NCBI GenBank assembly: GCA_050695215.1 | Contig: JBOGSD010000046.1 | Coordinates: 1-20,590 of the forward strand | Length of the DNA: 20,590 nucleotides | Source of the DNA: JACQGZ01 sp050695215 | GTDB lineage: Bacteria; Sysuimicrobiota; Sysuimicrobiia; Sysuimicrobiales; Humicultoraceae | Reading direction: 5' to 3' | In this document: one piece after another, positions 6,219-12,838 of the stretch | Numbering within the stretch: position 1 is the stretch's first letter | Layout of the letters: each line of letters begins with the position of its first letter | Made by a program: the position numbers and the translations under genes | Notes under the pieces: generated by a model | Seen by the model: only the letters and a program-made list of their open reading frames with translations | Told to the model about the DNA's origin: nothing | The model's database searches: none

Positions 6219-6683
6219 CTACTCTGCAGCCTCCGTGGTCGCGCGTGCCTTGCTGCGCCCGCCGGCGGTGAACTCGGCCACCCCCTGGTCGAGCGCCACC
6301 CACGCCAGGGTCGCGCACTTCACCCGCACCGGGAACTTGCGCACGCCCTGGAGGGCGGCAAGGTCGGTGCCCTCCAGCGTGGACGACTGTCCGTGCATCA
6401 TCGCCTTGAACTGCTCGACCAGGTCATGCGCCTCGTCCAGCGTCTTGCCCTTCATCTCTTCGGTCATCATCGAGGCGGAGGCCTGGCTGATGGAGCAGCC
6501 CCGCCCCTCGAAGCGCACTTCCTGAATCACGCCGTCCTCGACGCGCGCGGACATCGACAGCTCGTCGCCGCAGAGGGGGTTGGCCCCTTCGACGCTGATG
6601 TCGGCGGGGTCGAGTTTGCCGCGGTTCCGCGGGTGCGCGTAGTGGTCGAGGATGATCTCGCGATAGAGGTCGTCTAGGCCCAT
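6219..6683 (-). CDS. sufU: SufU sulfur-transfer / Fe-S scaffold protein
   Basis: This 154-residue SufU protein has the three ligand cysteines and the aspartate: LCGD (C38, D40), GRGCSIS (C63) and VKCATLAW (C123), plus the extra segment between C63 and C123 that separates SufU from IscU. In Gram-positive-type SUF systems SufU receives persulfide sulfur from SufS. ATG 6683 is 6 bases after a TAGAAT and has no SD, so the mRNA is probably leaderless. The gene is 4 kb away from sufS although on the same strand, and directly precedes transketolase. A long Ala/Thr/Glu tail follows the fold. Confidence 0.93.
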   Translation of the reverse strand: MGLDDLYREIILDHYAHPRNRGKLDPADISVEGANPLCGDELSMSARVEDGVIQEVRFEGRGCSISQASASMMTEEMKGKTLDEAHDLVEQFKAMMHGQSSTLEGTDLAALQGVRKFPVRVKCATLAWVALDQGVAEFTAGGRSKARATTEAAE

Positions 6684-6689
6684 GGGTGA

Positions 6690-6695
6690 ATTCTA
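6690..6695 (-). promoter_or_regulatory. -10 box for leaderless sufU
   Basis: TAGAAT on the minus strand is followed by six bases (TCACCC) and ATG 6683. There is no SD in the short gap. No good -35 hexamer was found at 16-18 bases. Confidence 0.5.
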
Positions 6696-6719
6696 GCGAA
6701 TCTCGCGGTCTCGCGCCGC

Positions 6720-6824
6720 CTAACGAGACTGGGACGGGTCCAGCACCTTCAAGGCGCACTGTCTCAGCATCGCCAGTGACGCTTCGAACTGGCCGGTGAG
6801 AATCGTTTTGAGGTACTCGGTCAT
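6720..6824 (-). pseudogene. Truncated DinB-like N-terminus (34 codons)
   Basis: A 34-codon frame starts at ATG 6824 with GGAGG 5 bases upstream and ends at TAG 6722-6720. It reads TEYLKTILTGQFEASLAMLR, like helix 1 of DinB/DUF1572-type four-helix proteins, which are usually about 150 residues or longer. The rest is missing: the frame stops just upstream of the sufU promoter. The intact ribosome-binding site together with a recognisable first helix suggests a recently truncated gene rather than chance, but the match is short. Confidence 0.45.
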
Positions 6825-6907
6825 CGGACCCTCCACTCTCGTCCGGGTGCTTCTCCCCGACTCTTCGGCACCGGGCGCGGGGACGCCTACGTTCGCTCCG
6901 GGAAGGT

Positions 6908-6913
6908 TAGAAT
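6908..6913 (+). promoter_or_regulatory. Possible -10 box for the MmcQ/PAS pair
   Basis: TAGAAT lies 48 bases before ATG 6962 and is the only -10-like hexamer noticed in that gap. No matching -35 was seen. It would give a leader of about 42 bases. Confidence 0.3.
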
Positions 6914-6961
6914 GACCCAGTTGGGCCCGGAAAACTCATCCCGTCAAGAAAGTCTCCAGAA

Positions 6962-7393
6962 ATGGCAAATTGGGACAACGTTCGCAAGATCGCCTTGGCG
7001 CTTCCCGAAACGGCTGAACGGTCTGACGGAGACGGGCTCGCCCAGTGGCGGGTAAACGATAATTTGTTCGCATGGGAACGACCCTTGCGGCGTGCAGACA
7101 TCGAAGCACTCGGCGATCGAGTCCCCAAGGGGCCGATCCTGGCGGCGCGCGTGCCACACCTGGGCGCCAAGGAGGCACTCCTGAGCAGCGCTCCGGACGT
7201 GTACTTCACGACACCGCACTTCAACGGCTACCCCGCAGTTCTGGTGCGGCTCAAACGGATCAGCGTGAAGGAGCTCGAAGAGCTGCTGGTTGAGGCGTGG
7301 TTGGACCGTGCGCCCAAGCGCCTGGCGAAGGAGTATCTGCTGAAAATCAGGGTGAAGGGAGCATTGGGCCCAAATGACAGCACATTCACATGA
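6962..7393 (+). CDS. MmcQ/YjbR-family protein
   Basis: This 143-residue protein begins ANWDNVRKIALALPETAE and continues with AWERPL, an ALLSSAPDVYFTTPHFNGYPAVLVRL core and a C-terminal EELLVEAWLDRAPKRLAKEYL helix: the CyaY-like fold of the MmcQ/YjbR family. These proteins are annotated as DNA-binding but have no settled function. The ATG lacks a clear SD. Its last 20 bases overlap the PAS gene, so the two are probably co-expressed. It is flanked by the DinB-like remnant on the other strand. Confidence 0.88.
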   Translation: MANWDNVRKIALALPETAERSDGDGLAQWRVNDNLFAWERPLRRADIEALGDRVPKGPILAARVPHLGAKEALLSSAPDVYFTTPHFNGYPAVLVRLKRISVKELEELLVEAWLDRAPKRLAKEYLLKIRVKGALGPNDSTFT

Positions 7394-7760
7394 GCCGCTC
7401 CTCACCGGATTGTACCGGCAGATGAAAGATATCTTTGAACGGTCCGAGCAGGCCATGTACCTCTATCTCGACGATGTGCACAAAGTGTGCAACAAACGGT
7501 TCGCCGATCTCCTCGGCTACGAATCGCCCAAGGCGTGGGCGGCCGTAGACGAGCCGTTCCCAATGGTCTTTGTGGCCGAGAAGAGCCGCCGGGCTCTCGT
7601 ATCCGCGTATCAAGATGCGGTCGGGCGGTTCATCGGCACTTCCCTTGAGGTGGCGTGGCAAACGAAATCAGGCGGCACGATAGACACGAAAGTAATCCTG
7701 GTCCCGGTCGCCTACGACGGCCATGTGTTCGCCCTGCACCACATCAGCCCACGTCAATGA
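7374..7760 (+). CDS. Stand-alone PAS-domain protein
   Basis: The 128 residues form essentially one PAS domain: FERSEQAMYLYLDDVHKVCNKRFADLLGY (first strands and helix), then a central PMVFVAEKSRRALVSAYQDAV stretch, and SLEVAWQTKSGGTIDTKVILVPVAYDGHVFALHHI as the last three strands. PAS domains bind ligands or mediate protein contacts, but no kinase, cyclase or HTH output domain is attached. Start ATG 7374 overlaps the preceding MmcQ gene by 20 bases, suggesting a functional pair. The ligand is unknown; no obvious flavin (GxNCRFLQ-type) or heme signature is visible. Confidence 0.78.
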   Translation: MTAHSHEPLLTGLYRQMKDIFERSEQAMYLYLDDVHKVCNKRFADLLGYESPKAWAAVDEPFPMVFVAEKSRRALVSAYQDAVGRFIGTSLEVAWQTKSGGTIDTKVILVPVAYDGHVFALHHISPRQ

Positions 7761-7815
7761 CACCGGCTGCTTGTCGAATCCGACCGAACTCTGGAAACCG
7801 TGGAGGTAGGTGCAC

Positions 7816-8481
7816 ATGACGAGTCCTCAGCCCCCAGGCTTCCTCGCCCTTCCTGCCGACGGCACGGGCCCGGCGGTATTGGTCCTGCACGCCTGGTGGG
7901 GGGTGAACGACACGATCAAGTCCGTCTGCGAACGGCTCGCCGCCGAGGGTTTCATCGCCTTTGCCCCCGATCTCTTTCAGGGGAAGGTTGCCGTGACGCG
8001 AGAAGAGGCCGAGGCGCTCAGCAGCAGCGCAGAGAGAGACGGAGGGGAGCGGGTCCTCGCCGACGTCGCCACGGCCGCGGATTTCGTGGGCGGGCACGAC
8101 CGCACGCGGGGCCCCGGGCTCGGCGTCATCGGCTTCTCCTACGGCGTCGACTATGCCCTGAGACTTTCCCAGGACGATCCGGACCGCGTCCGCGCTGTGG
8201 TGATCTTTTACGGCGCCTGGCCTCTTGAGGGCTACACGCGATCGAAAGCAGTGTATCTCGGCCACTTCGCGGAGACCGATGAGTTCGTGAAGGCTGCTCA
8301 GGTGGAGCGGCTAGAGAGCGCCCTGCGCGCTGCCGGCCGTCCCGTCACCTTTTACACCTACGAAGGCACCGGGCACTGGTTCTTCGAACCAGACCGACCC
8401 GACGCGTACCGTCGCGATGCCGCCGAGTTGGCGTGGGAACGGACGGTAGCGTTTCTGCGAGAGACGTTGGCCCCGAGTTAA
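7816..8481 (+). CDS. Dienelactone-hydrolase-family alpha/beta hydrolase
   Basis: This 221-residue protein has the dienelactone hydrolase layout: VLVLHAWWGVND near the start, nucleophile motif GFSYG with S108, an acid near D155 and histidine H187 in GTGHWF. Classical dienelactone hydrolases use cysteine as nucleophile; serine here points to a carboxymethylenebutenolidase-like esterase of unknown substrate. ATG 7816 is chosen because GGAGG (7802-7806) sits 9 bases upstream; GTG at 7810 is too close to that SD. The stop codon lies next to a strong hairpin shared with the convergent VOC gene. Confidence 0.87.
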   Translation: MTSPQPPGFLALPADGTGPAVLVLHAWWGVNDTIKSVCERLAAEGFIAFAPDLFQGKVAVTREEAEALSSSAERDGGERVLADVATAADFVGGHDRTRGPGLGVIGFSYGVDYALRLSQDDPDRVRAVVIFYGAWPLEGYTRSKAVYLGHFAETDEFVKAAQVERLESALRAAGRPVTFYTYEGTGHWFFEPDRPDAYRRDAAELAWERTVAFLRETLAPS

Positions 8482-8500
8482 TCCGCCGCCACTCGGGGCC
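8469..8500. terminator. Bidirectional terminator-like hairpin
   Basis: Perfect 10-base arms, GGCCCCGAGT (8469-8478) and ACTCGGGGCC (8491-8500), flank a 12-base loop that includes the TAA of the hydrolase gene. It lies between convergent genes (hydrolase on plus, VOC on minus). There is no T tract on either side, so termination may need help, or the hairpin protects 3' ends. Confidence 0.6.
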
Positions 8501-8512
8501 CCCCTCGCCGGC

Positions 8513-8890
8513 CTAGTCCTCGCCGGTGGGCACCTGTACCACACAGAAGAGGTTGCCGTCCGGATCCTCCAGCACGACGTAGTCGGCGTCATGTTCGTAT
8601 CTCCAGGGATAGCGGGTCGCCCCGAGGGCGACGAGGCGCTCCACCTCCCCTGCCTGGTCGGACGTATAGAGGTCGAGGTGCAGCCGGCTCCGCTTGCGCT
8701 TGAGCCAGGCAGGCCGTTTCTCTTCCGGGACCAGATCCAGGGAGATGTTCGGTCCGCGCCCCTTTGGATCGCGCAGGATGACCCAACCCTTCTCCGGAGG
8801 CCTGCTGGGGACGTAATGGAGCGCCTGCCGCCAGAAGTCGTACATCTTATCGAACTCCACGCAGCGGACGACGATCGAACCGACTTTCAT
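8513..8890 (-). CDS. VOC-superfamily glyoxalase-like protein
   Basis: The 125-residue protein KVGSIVVRCVEFDKMYDFWRQAL...YVVLEDPDGNLFCVVQ has the single-domain VOC fold of the type common in actinobacteria and Chloroflexota, with SRLHLDLY giving a His ligand and the terminal EDPDGN segment. The function is unassigned; members include hydroxylases and resistance-like proteins. Start is ATG 8890, because AGGAGG lies 9 bases before it; a longer frame from 8959 has no comparable SD. It is unrelated in detail to the VOC protein at 3190-3636. Confidence 0.85.
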   Translation of the reverse strand: MKVGSIVVRCVEFDKMYDFWRQALHYVPSRPPEKGWVILRDPKGRGPNISLDLVPEEKRPAWLKRKRSRLHLDLYTSDQAGEVERLVALGATRYPWRYEHDADYVVLEDPDGNLFCVVQVPTGED

Positions 8891-9005
8891 GCCCTCGGAC
8901 CTCCTGGGTCGGCCCACAGCGAGCGCTCCCCCAAAAACTCCCCGCTCAACCGATGACATCTCTAGGAGAGAAGACTTCCATCGAGGGGGACCGCGAGACC
9001 GATGC

Positions 9006-9011
9006 TACAAT
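9006..9011 (+). promoter_or_regulatory. -10 box of Uma2 copy 2
   Basis: TACAAT on the plus strand lies 28 bases before TTG 9040, giving a short leader that contains AGGAGG. No clear -35 was seen. Confidence 0.4.
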
Positions 9012-9039
9012 CAAACCACTTTGGAAGAGGAGGCACGCG

Positions 9040-9618
9040 TTGGCGATCAGCCTCAGACTGCCCACCCAACTCACCGACGAGGAGATCATGGACCTGTCGG
9101 CGCGCAACCCGGGCTTGCAGATCGAGCAGGCGCCGTCCGGGGAGCTTATCCTGACGCCGCCGGCGAGCCCAGACACCGGGTGGCGCGAGGTAAAGCTCCT
9201 TGCCCAACTGGACCGATGGGCGACCGAGCAGGGCCAGGGCATCGTCTTCAGTCCGTCATCCGGTTTCCGGCTCCCCGACGGGTCGCTCCGCTGTCCGGAC
9301 GCATCCTGGGTGCGACGCGAAAGATGGTCGGCGTTGACCCCAGCGCAGCGGAAGGGCTTTGGGCCGATGTGTCCCGATGCCGTCTTCGAGATCCGGTCCC
9401 ACAGCGACTCCCTGTCCGACCTGCGCGAGAAGATGCGCATGTACCTGGCTAACGGCGCCCAACTGGGCGTGTTAATCGACCCTCAAAGCCGGATGGTGGA
9501 CGTCTACGAAGCAGGCCGCGAGCCTCGGGTGCAGGAGCAAGCGGAGTCCATGCCGCTCGCCCCCGTCCTCCCTGGTTTCGTTCTCGACCTGAAGCCAATC
9601 TTCCAATATGTGGAATAG
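9040..9618 (+). CDS. Uma2-family putative endonuclease (copy 2)
   Basis: This 192-residue Uma2 protein is of a different subtype from the other two copies: PTQLTDEEIMDLSARNPGLQIE at the N-terminus, EVKLLAQLDRWATEQG, then CPDASWVRRERW, VFEIRSHSDSLSDLREKMRMYLANGAQLGVLIDP. The PD, E and K positions of a PD-(D/E)xK nuclease are present. TTG 9040 is chosen as start because AGGAGG is 6 bases upstream and it gives the usual family length; an ATG at 8953 would add 29 atypical residues and has no SD. It is alone on the plus strand between minus-strand genes. Function unknown. Confidence 0.86.
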   Translation: MAISLRLPTQLTDEEIMDLSARNPGLQIEQAPSGELILTPPASPDTGWREVKLLAQLDRWATEQGQGIVFSPSSGFRLPDGSLRCPDASWVRRERWSALTPAQRKGFGPMCPDAVFEIRSHSDSLSDLREKMRMYLANGAQLGVLIDPQSRMVDVYEAGREPRVQEQAESMPLAPVLPGFVLDLKPIFQYVE

Positions 9619-9621
9619 GTC

Positions 9622-9646
9622 GACGAGATCACTCCGGCTGCTCGTC
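9622..9646. terminator. Weak hairpin between convergent genes
   Basis: Arms GACGAG (9622-9627) and CTCGTC (9641-9646) flank a 13-base loop in the short gap between the Uma2 copy 2 end and the convergent small gene. It is short and has no T tract. Confidence 0.25.
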
Positions 9647-9677
9647 TCGCTCTAGAAGCCGGCTTTCAAAGAAGCAG

Positions 9678-9971
9678 CTACGGCAGTGGAACGAGGCCGA
9701 TGTCGCCGGCGAGGCGGATAGCCACCTCGCCCGGCTCGTCGGCGATCTGCCATTGCTCGAAGAAGGTCCGTGCGCCCTCGCGGGACTCCCAGAACGCCAG
9801 GGCATAGAAGGCAGAGCCGTCCTCTGCGTACCAGGCGCGGTGGAACCGGCAGCCGTGGGCACGCGCACTCGCGCGCATTTCGTCGCTAATCCCGGTGACG
9901 CGCTTCTCGTAGAGATCCCGTGCGGTCCGACCGTCGGGAGTCGGACAGGGTACGTAAAACAAGACCCACAT
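9678..9971 (-). CDS. Small hypothetical protein, possibly ferredoxin-like fold
   Basis: I do not recognise this 97-residue protein. It begins WVLFYVPCPTP and contains RFHRAWYAEDGSAFYALAFWESREGARTFFEQWQIADEPGEVAIRL. The alternation of a strand, a helix, two strands (AWYAEDGSAFYALAFWE) and another helix is of the kind seen in small dimeric ferredoxin-like proteins of the ABM or Dabb type, but this is only an impression. The start codon ATG 9971 is 3 bases after the stop of Uma2 copy 3, so it is coupled to that gene. No signal peptide or membrane segment is seen. Confidence 0.7.
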   Translation of the reverse strand: MWVLFYVPCPTPDGRTARDLYEKRVTGISDEMRASARAHGCRFHRAWYAEDGSAFYALAFWESREGARTFFEQWQIADEPGEVAIRLAGDIGLVPLP

Positions 9972-9974
9972 GCG

Positions 9975-10544
9975 CTAGGGCTTCTCGCCGAGGATCTGCT
10001 CTGCGGTCAGCGCGACCTCGGGCAGCGCCTGGACATGAACTATGTCTCCGTGCTTCAACCTCGTCACCGAGCGGTAGCCCTCAGTGGAGGGTTGGCGAAA
10101 GACCTGAACCATCTCCTCAGGGAGCGCAACCAGCCAGACCTCAGGCACCCCAGTCCGCGCGTACAGAGGCACCTTTATCCCCCGGTCATACGCCAGTGTT
10201 GTCTCGGCAATCTCGACGACCAGAATGATGTCCTCTGCCTGAGGATGACCGGAAGCATAGTAGTCCTCTCGGGGCTTTGCCAGGAGCAGGTCGGGCTGGG
10301 GCATGCTGTATGCCCCGAGCCGGAGGGGCTCAGCCACCCTGACAAGGGCTCTGGTTCCCACGGCGCCAACGAAGACAGCATTGAGGCGGGTAGCAACGGC
10401 GGAGTGCGGGGGCCCGATAGGGGCCATTTCGATGATCTCGCCCTCGATGAGCTCGACCCGGTCGTCCTCGGAGAGGATGCCGGCCTGGCCCATCCGCTCG
10501 TACTCCTCCACCGTGAAGCGGCGTTTCAGGAGCTCGACGGACAC
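9975..10544 (-). CDS. Uma2-family putative endonuclease (copy 3)
   Basis: The 189-residue protein is a close relative of Uma2 copy 1 at 3646-4236: same N-terminal ~42 residues apart from a few changes, then PQPDLLLAKPREDYY, IILVVEIAETT and YDRGIKVPLYARTGVPEVWL with the PD, E and K positions kept. The GTG start at 10544 follows GGGAGG by 6 bases, the same start context as copy 1. A longer in-frame extension to 10985 runs back into sufS and is not coding. It sits 82 bases after sufS and 3 bases before the small hypothetical gene. Confidence 0.88.
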   Translation of the reverse strand: MSVELLKRRFTVEEYERMGQAGILSEDDRVELIEGEIIEMAPIGPPHSAVATRLNAVFVGAVGTRALVRVAEPLRLGAYSMPQPDLLLAKPREDYYASGHPQAEDIILVVEIAETTLAYDRGIKVPLYARTGVPEVWLVALPEEMVQVFRQPSTEGYRSVTRLKHGDIVHVQALPEVALTAEQILGEKP

Positions 10545-10626
10545 GTCATTCCTCCCGCCTCTCGGATCGGCGTTGGGCCGTAACTTTTGCGGCGTCTCAT
10601 GGAAAAGTCCCGGGGTGGAACGGTTT

Positions 10627-11874
10627 CTACGTCCCTCGGACGGCGCTCGGCCTGGGCCCGAAGATCCGGCGCACCGTCTCCAGGCCGCGGACCAGGCCGT
10701 CGATGTCTTCCGGCGTGTTGTAGAGGTAGAGGCTGGCGCGCGTAGAGGCGCTGACACCGAGGCGGCGGTGCAGCGGCTGGGCGCAGTGGTGCCCGGCGCG
10801 GACCGCGATGCCTTCCTGATCGAGGATCTGGGCGACGTCGTGCGGGTGGGATCCCTCGATGTCGAAGGCGATCGCGCCCCCGCGCTGGTCCAGGTCGTCG
10901 GGACCGAACGTGCGCACCCCTCCCACCTCGCGGAGCTGTCCAAGAGCGTACGTCGTGAGCTGGCGCTCGTGCTGCCGAATGGCATCCATCCCCAGGCCGC
11001 GGAGATAGTCGATGGCTGTGCCCCAGACGATGGCGTCGCCGATGTTGGGCGTGCCGGCCTCGAACTTGAGCGGCGGGTCCTTATAGGTGGAAGACTCCAG
11101 GCCGACGAGCATGATCATCTCGCCGCCGCCGTGGTAGGGCGGCATCGACTCCAACAGCTCGTAGCGCGCCCAGAGCGCCCCGACCCCGGTGGGCCCGCAC
11201 ATCTTGTGCGCGGAGAAGGCCAGGAAGTCGCACCCTAGGTCGGCGACGCTGACGGGCATGTGCGGCACCGACTGGGCGCCGTCCACCAGCACCTGGGCGC
11301 CGGCGGCGTGGGCTCGCCGGGCGATCTCTGCCACGGGGTTGATCGTCCCGAAGACGTTGGATTGGTGGGTCACCGCTACCAGTTTCGTCCGGTCGGAGAG
11401 GAGCGCGTCGAGCTCCTCCAGCGCGAGCCGGCCTTTCTCGTCAAAGGGCACGTAGCGCAGCTTCGCGCCTTTCTCGGCCGCCAGCAGCTGCCAGGGGACG
11501 ATGTTGCTGTGGTGCTCCATCTCGGTGAGGATGATCTCGTCCCCGGCGCCGACGTTGGCCCGGCCCCAGGAGCCCGCCACCAGGTTGATCGCCTCGGTGG
11601 TGCCGCGGGTGAAGACGATCTCCTCCGGACGCGCGGCGCCGACGAAGGCGGCCACTTTGGCCCGCGCTTCCTCGTACTGGCGTGTCGCCTCCTCGGCGAT
11701 GGCGTAGATGCCGCGGTGGACGTTGGCGTTGGTTTCTTCGTAGTAGCGGCGGAGCGCGTCGAGCACCACGCGCGGCTTCTGCGAGGTGGCGGCGCTGTCC
11801 AGGTAGACGAGGGGTTTGCCGTGCATCCGCTGGCTCAGCAGCGGGAAGTCTTCGCGCACGCGCTCAGCGATCAT
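10627..11874 (-). CDS. sufS: SufS cysteine desulfurase
   Basis: SufS removes sulfur from cysteine, forming a persulfide for iron-sulfur cluster assembly. The 415-residue protein has the group II features: VYLDSAATSQKP, the internal EMEHHSNIVPW motif, PLP lysine K224 in SAHKMCGPTGVG, and the catalytic cysteine C364 in RAGHHCAQPLHRRLG, the short SufS-type loop. ATG 11874 follows GGGAGG by 5 bases. It is downstream of the DUF4160/DUF2442 pair on the same strand, and the Uma2 copy 3 gene follows. The partner SufU lies 4 kb further along, an unusual separation. Confidence 0.96.
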   Translation of the reverse strand: MIAERVREDFPLLSQRMHGKPLVYLDSAATSQKPRVVLDALRRYYEETNANVHRGIYAIAEEATRQYEEARAKVAAFVGAARPEEIVFTRGTTEAINLVAGSWGRANVGAGDEIILTEMEHHSNIVPWQLLAAEKGAKLRYVPFDEKGRLALEELDALLSDRTKLVAVTHQSNVFGTINPVAEIARRAHAAGAQVLVDGAQSVPHMPVSVADLGCDFLAFSAHKMCGPTGVGALWARYELLESMPPYHGGGEMIMLVGLESSTYKDPPLKFEAGTPNIGDAIVWGTAIDYLRGLGMDAIRQHERQLTTYALGQLREVGGVRTFGPDDLDQRGGAIAFDIEGSHPHDVAQILDQEGIAVRAGHHCAQPLHRRLGVSASTRASLYLYNTPEDIDGLVRGLETVRRIFGPRPSAVRGT

Positions 11875-11884
11875 GGCCGCCTCC

Positions 11885-12250
11885 CTATCGCGCGCGCTTT
11901 GCGGCGGGCCGCCTGGCGCGCTGCTCCGAACGCAAGGAACGTGGCGAACGTGCCGTCAGGTCCATTCGCCGAAGCGCGATGTTAGACTGTGCTTTGCTCA
12001 CGAGAGGATAATTCTCTGGGTGCTCGATCGAGTCCAGGGCGAGGTCCACATCGAGATCAGGCCAGTGAAGGTGGTCCTTGTGAGGCCGTTGGACATTCAG
12101 AATCTGCGCGACTGTAGCGGCACGGAACCAGGGGAACTGTTTGAACGGCAGGAACAACTCTCGCTTATCCACAAGGAGCCAAAAGCCATCCGCCGAGATG
12201 TTGGCCACCTCAGCGGCCAAAGTGTTTGCGCCACGCCTCTCGGATCTCAT
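11885..12250 (-). CDS. DUF2442-family protein
   Basis: The core ANISADGFWLLVDKRELFLPFKQFPWFRAATVAQILNVQRPHKDHLHWPDLDVDLALDSIEHPENYPL is the DUF2442 pattern. These small proteins often occur next to DUF4160 proteins and are thought to form a TA-like pair; no activity is established. The 121-residue frame has a long basic tail (after PLVSK) that is unusual, as most members are 75-95 residues. ATG 12250 overlaps the DUF4160 gene by 41 bases. The basic tail may be real or a readthrough extension; the gene ends 10 bases before sufS. Confidence 0.78.
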   Translation of the reverse strand: MRSERRGANTLAAEVANISADGFWLLVDKRELFLPFKQFPWFRAATVAQILNVQRPHKDHLHWPDLDVDLALDSIEHPENYPLVSKAQSNIALRRMDLTARSPRSLRSEQRARRPAAKRAR

Positions 12251-12449
12251 CCTCGCGCTCCGTGATCAACCCTAGCGCTCTGCGCACCAGTTGAGGGCCA
12301 AGCCCATAGTCGTCTGCCAGCTCGATCTCGGGGTCGAGCCAGAACTTGGCCTCGCCCCGCGTCCCCTGAGCGTGCACGTGCACCCGCCGTTCTTCTCGCG
12401 AGAAGAAATAGAAACGAAGGCCGCCCGCTCTGAAGATCGTCGGGCTCAC
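12210..12449 (-). CDS. DUF4160-family protein
   Basis: The 79-residue protein SPTIFRAGGLRFYFFSREERRVHVHAQGTRGEAKFWLDPEIELADDYGL has the DUF4160 pattern (PTI, RFYFFS, HVHV, AKFWLDPE). DUF4160 and DUF2442 genes are usually adjacent and are predicted to form a TA-like module. GTG 12449 lies 6 bases after TAGACT on the minus strand, so it may be leaderless; no SD is seen. It sits 41 bases after the Rieske gene of the suf operon, suggesting insertion into it. Confidence 0.85.
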   Translation of the reverse strand: MSPTIFRAGGLRFYFFSREERRVHVHAQGTRGEAKFWLDPEIELADDYGLGPQLVRRALGLITEREDEIREAWRKHFGR

Positions 12450-12455
12450 GCGTCA

Positions 12456-12461
12456 AGTCTA
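12456..12461 (-). promoter_or_regulatory. Candidate -10 box for leaderless DUF4160 gene
   Basis: TAGACT is followed by 6 bases (TGACGC) and GTG 12449. It matches four of six consensus positions and lacks a clear -35. Confidence 0.35.
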
Positions 12462-12490
12462 TCATGGGGCCTCGGCACATCCTTGTCGGC

Positions 12491-12838
12491 CTAACGCACC
12501 TTATGCGGCATCCCTACGCCTTGTCGCGGCTGGGGAAGGAGGAGGACGGCGCCTCCCTCGACCTTCACCTCGTAAGTGTTGACGGGGCGGACCGCCGGCA
12601 GCGAGAGCACCCGCCCGGTCGGCAGGTGGAAGCGGGAGCCGTGCTTCGGACAGGCGACGATCTCCCCGCTGACCGCGCCTTCGGCCAGCGACGCTTCCTC
12701 GTGGGTGCAGGTGTCGTCCACGGCGTAGATCGTCCCCCTCACGTTGAAGACGGCGATGCGGTACCCGTTGACGTTTACGCGGCGGGCCGAGCCTGGGGGC
12801 AGCTCATCAATCCCTGCGACCCTGACGAACTCGCTCAC
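12491..12838 (-). CDS. Rieske [2Fe-2S] ferredoxin in suf operon
   Basis: This 115-residue protein has C44-T-H46 and C63-x2-H66 (VACPKHGSRF) as Rieske cluster ligands. Non-heme ferredoxins of this type occur inside suf operons of actinobacteria and related groups and may supply electrons for cluster assembly, though this is not established. GTG 12838 overlaps the sufD stop by 4 bases (GTGA), so it belongs to the suf operon. It is a different protein from the Rieske at 2851-3162. Confidence 0.92.
   Translation of the reverse strand: MSEFVRVAGIDELPPGSARRVNVNGYRIAVFNVRGTIYAVDDTCTHEEASLAEGAVSGEIVACPKHGSRFHLPTGRVLSLPAVRPVNTYEVKVEGGAVLLLPQPRQGVGMPHKVR

Noticed and set aside
6180..6240. Thiamine-diphosphate riboswitch before transketolase
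   Set aside because: The transketolase start is 2 bases after sufU, leaving no room for a leader.
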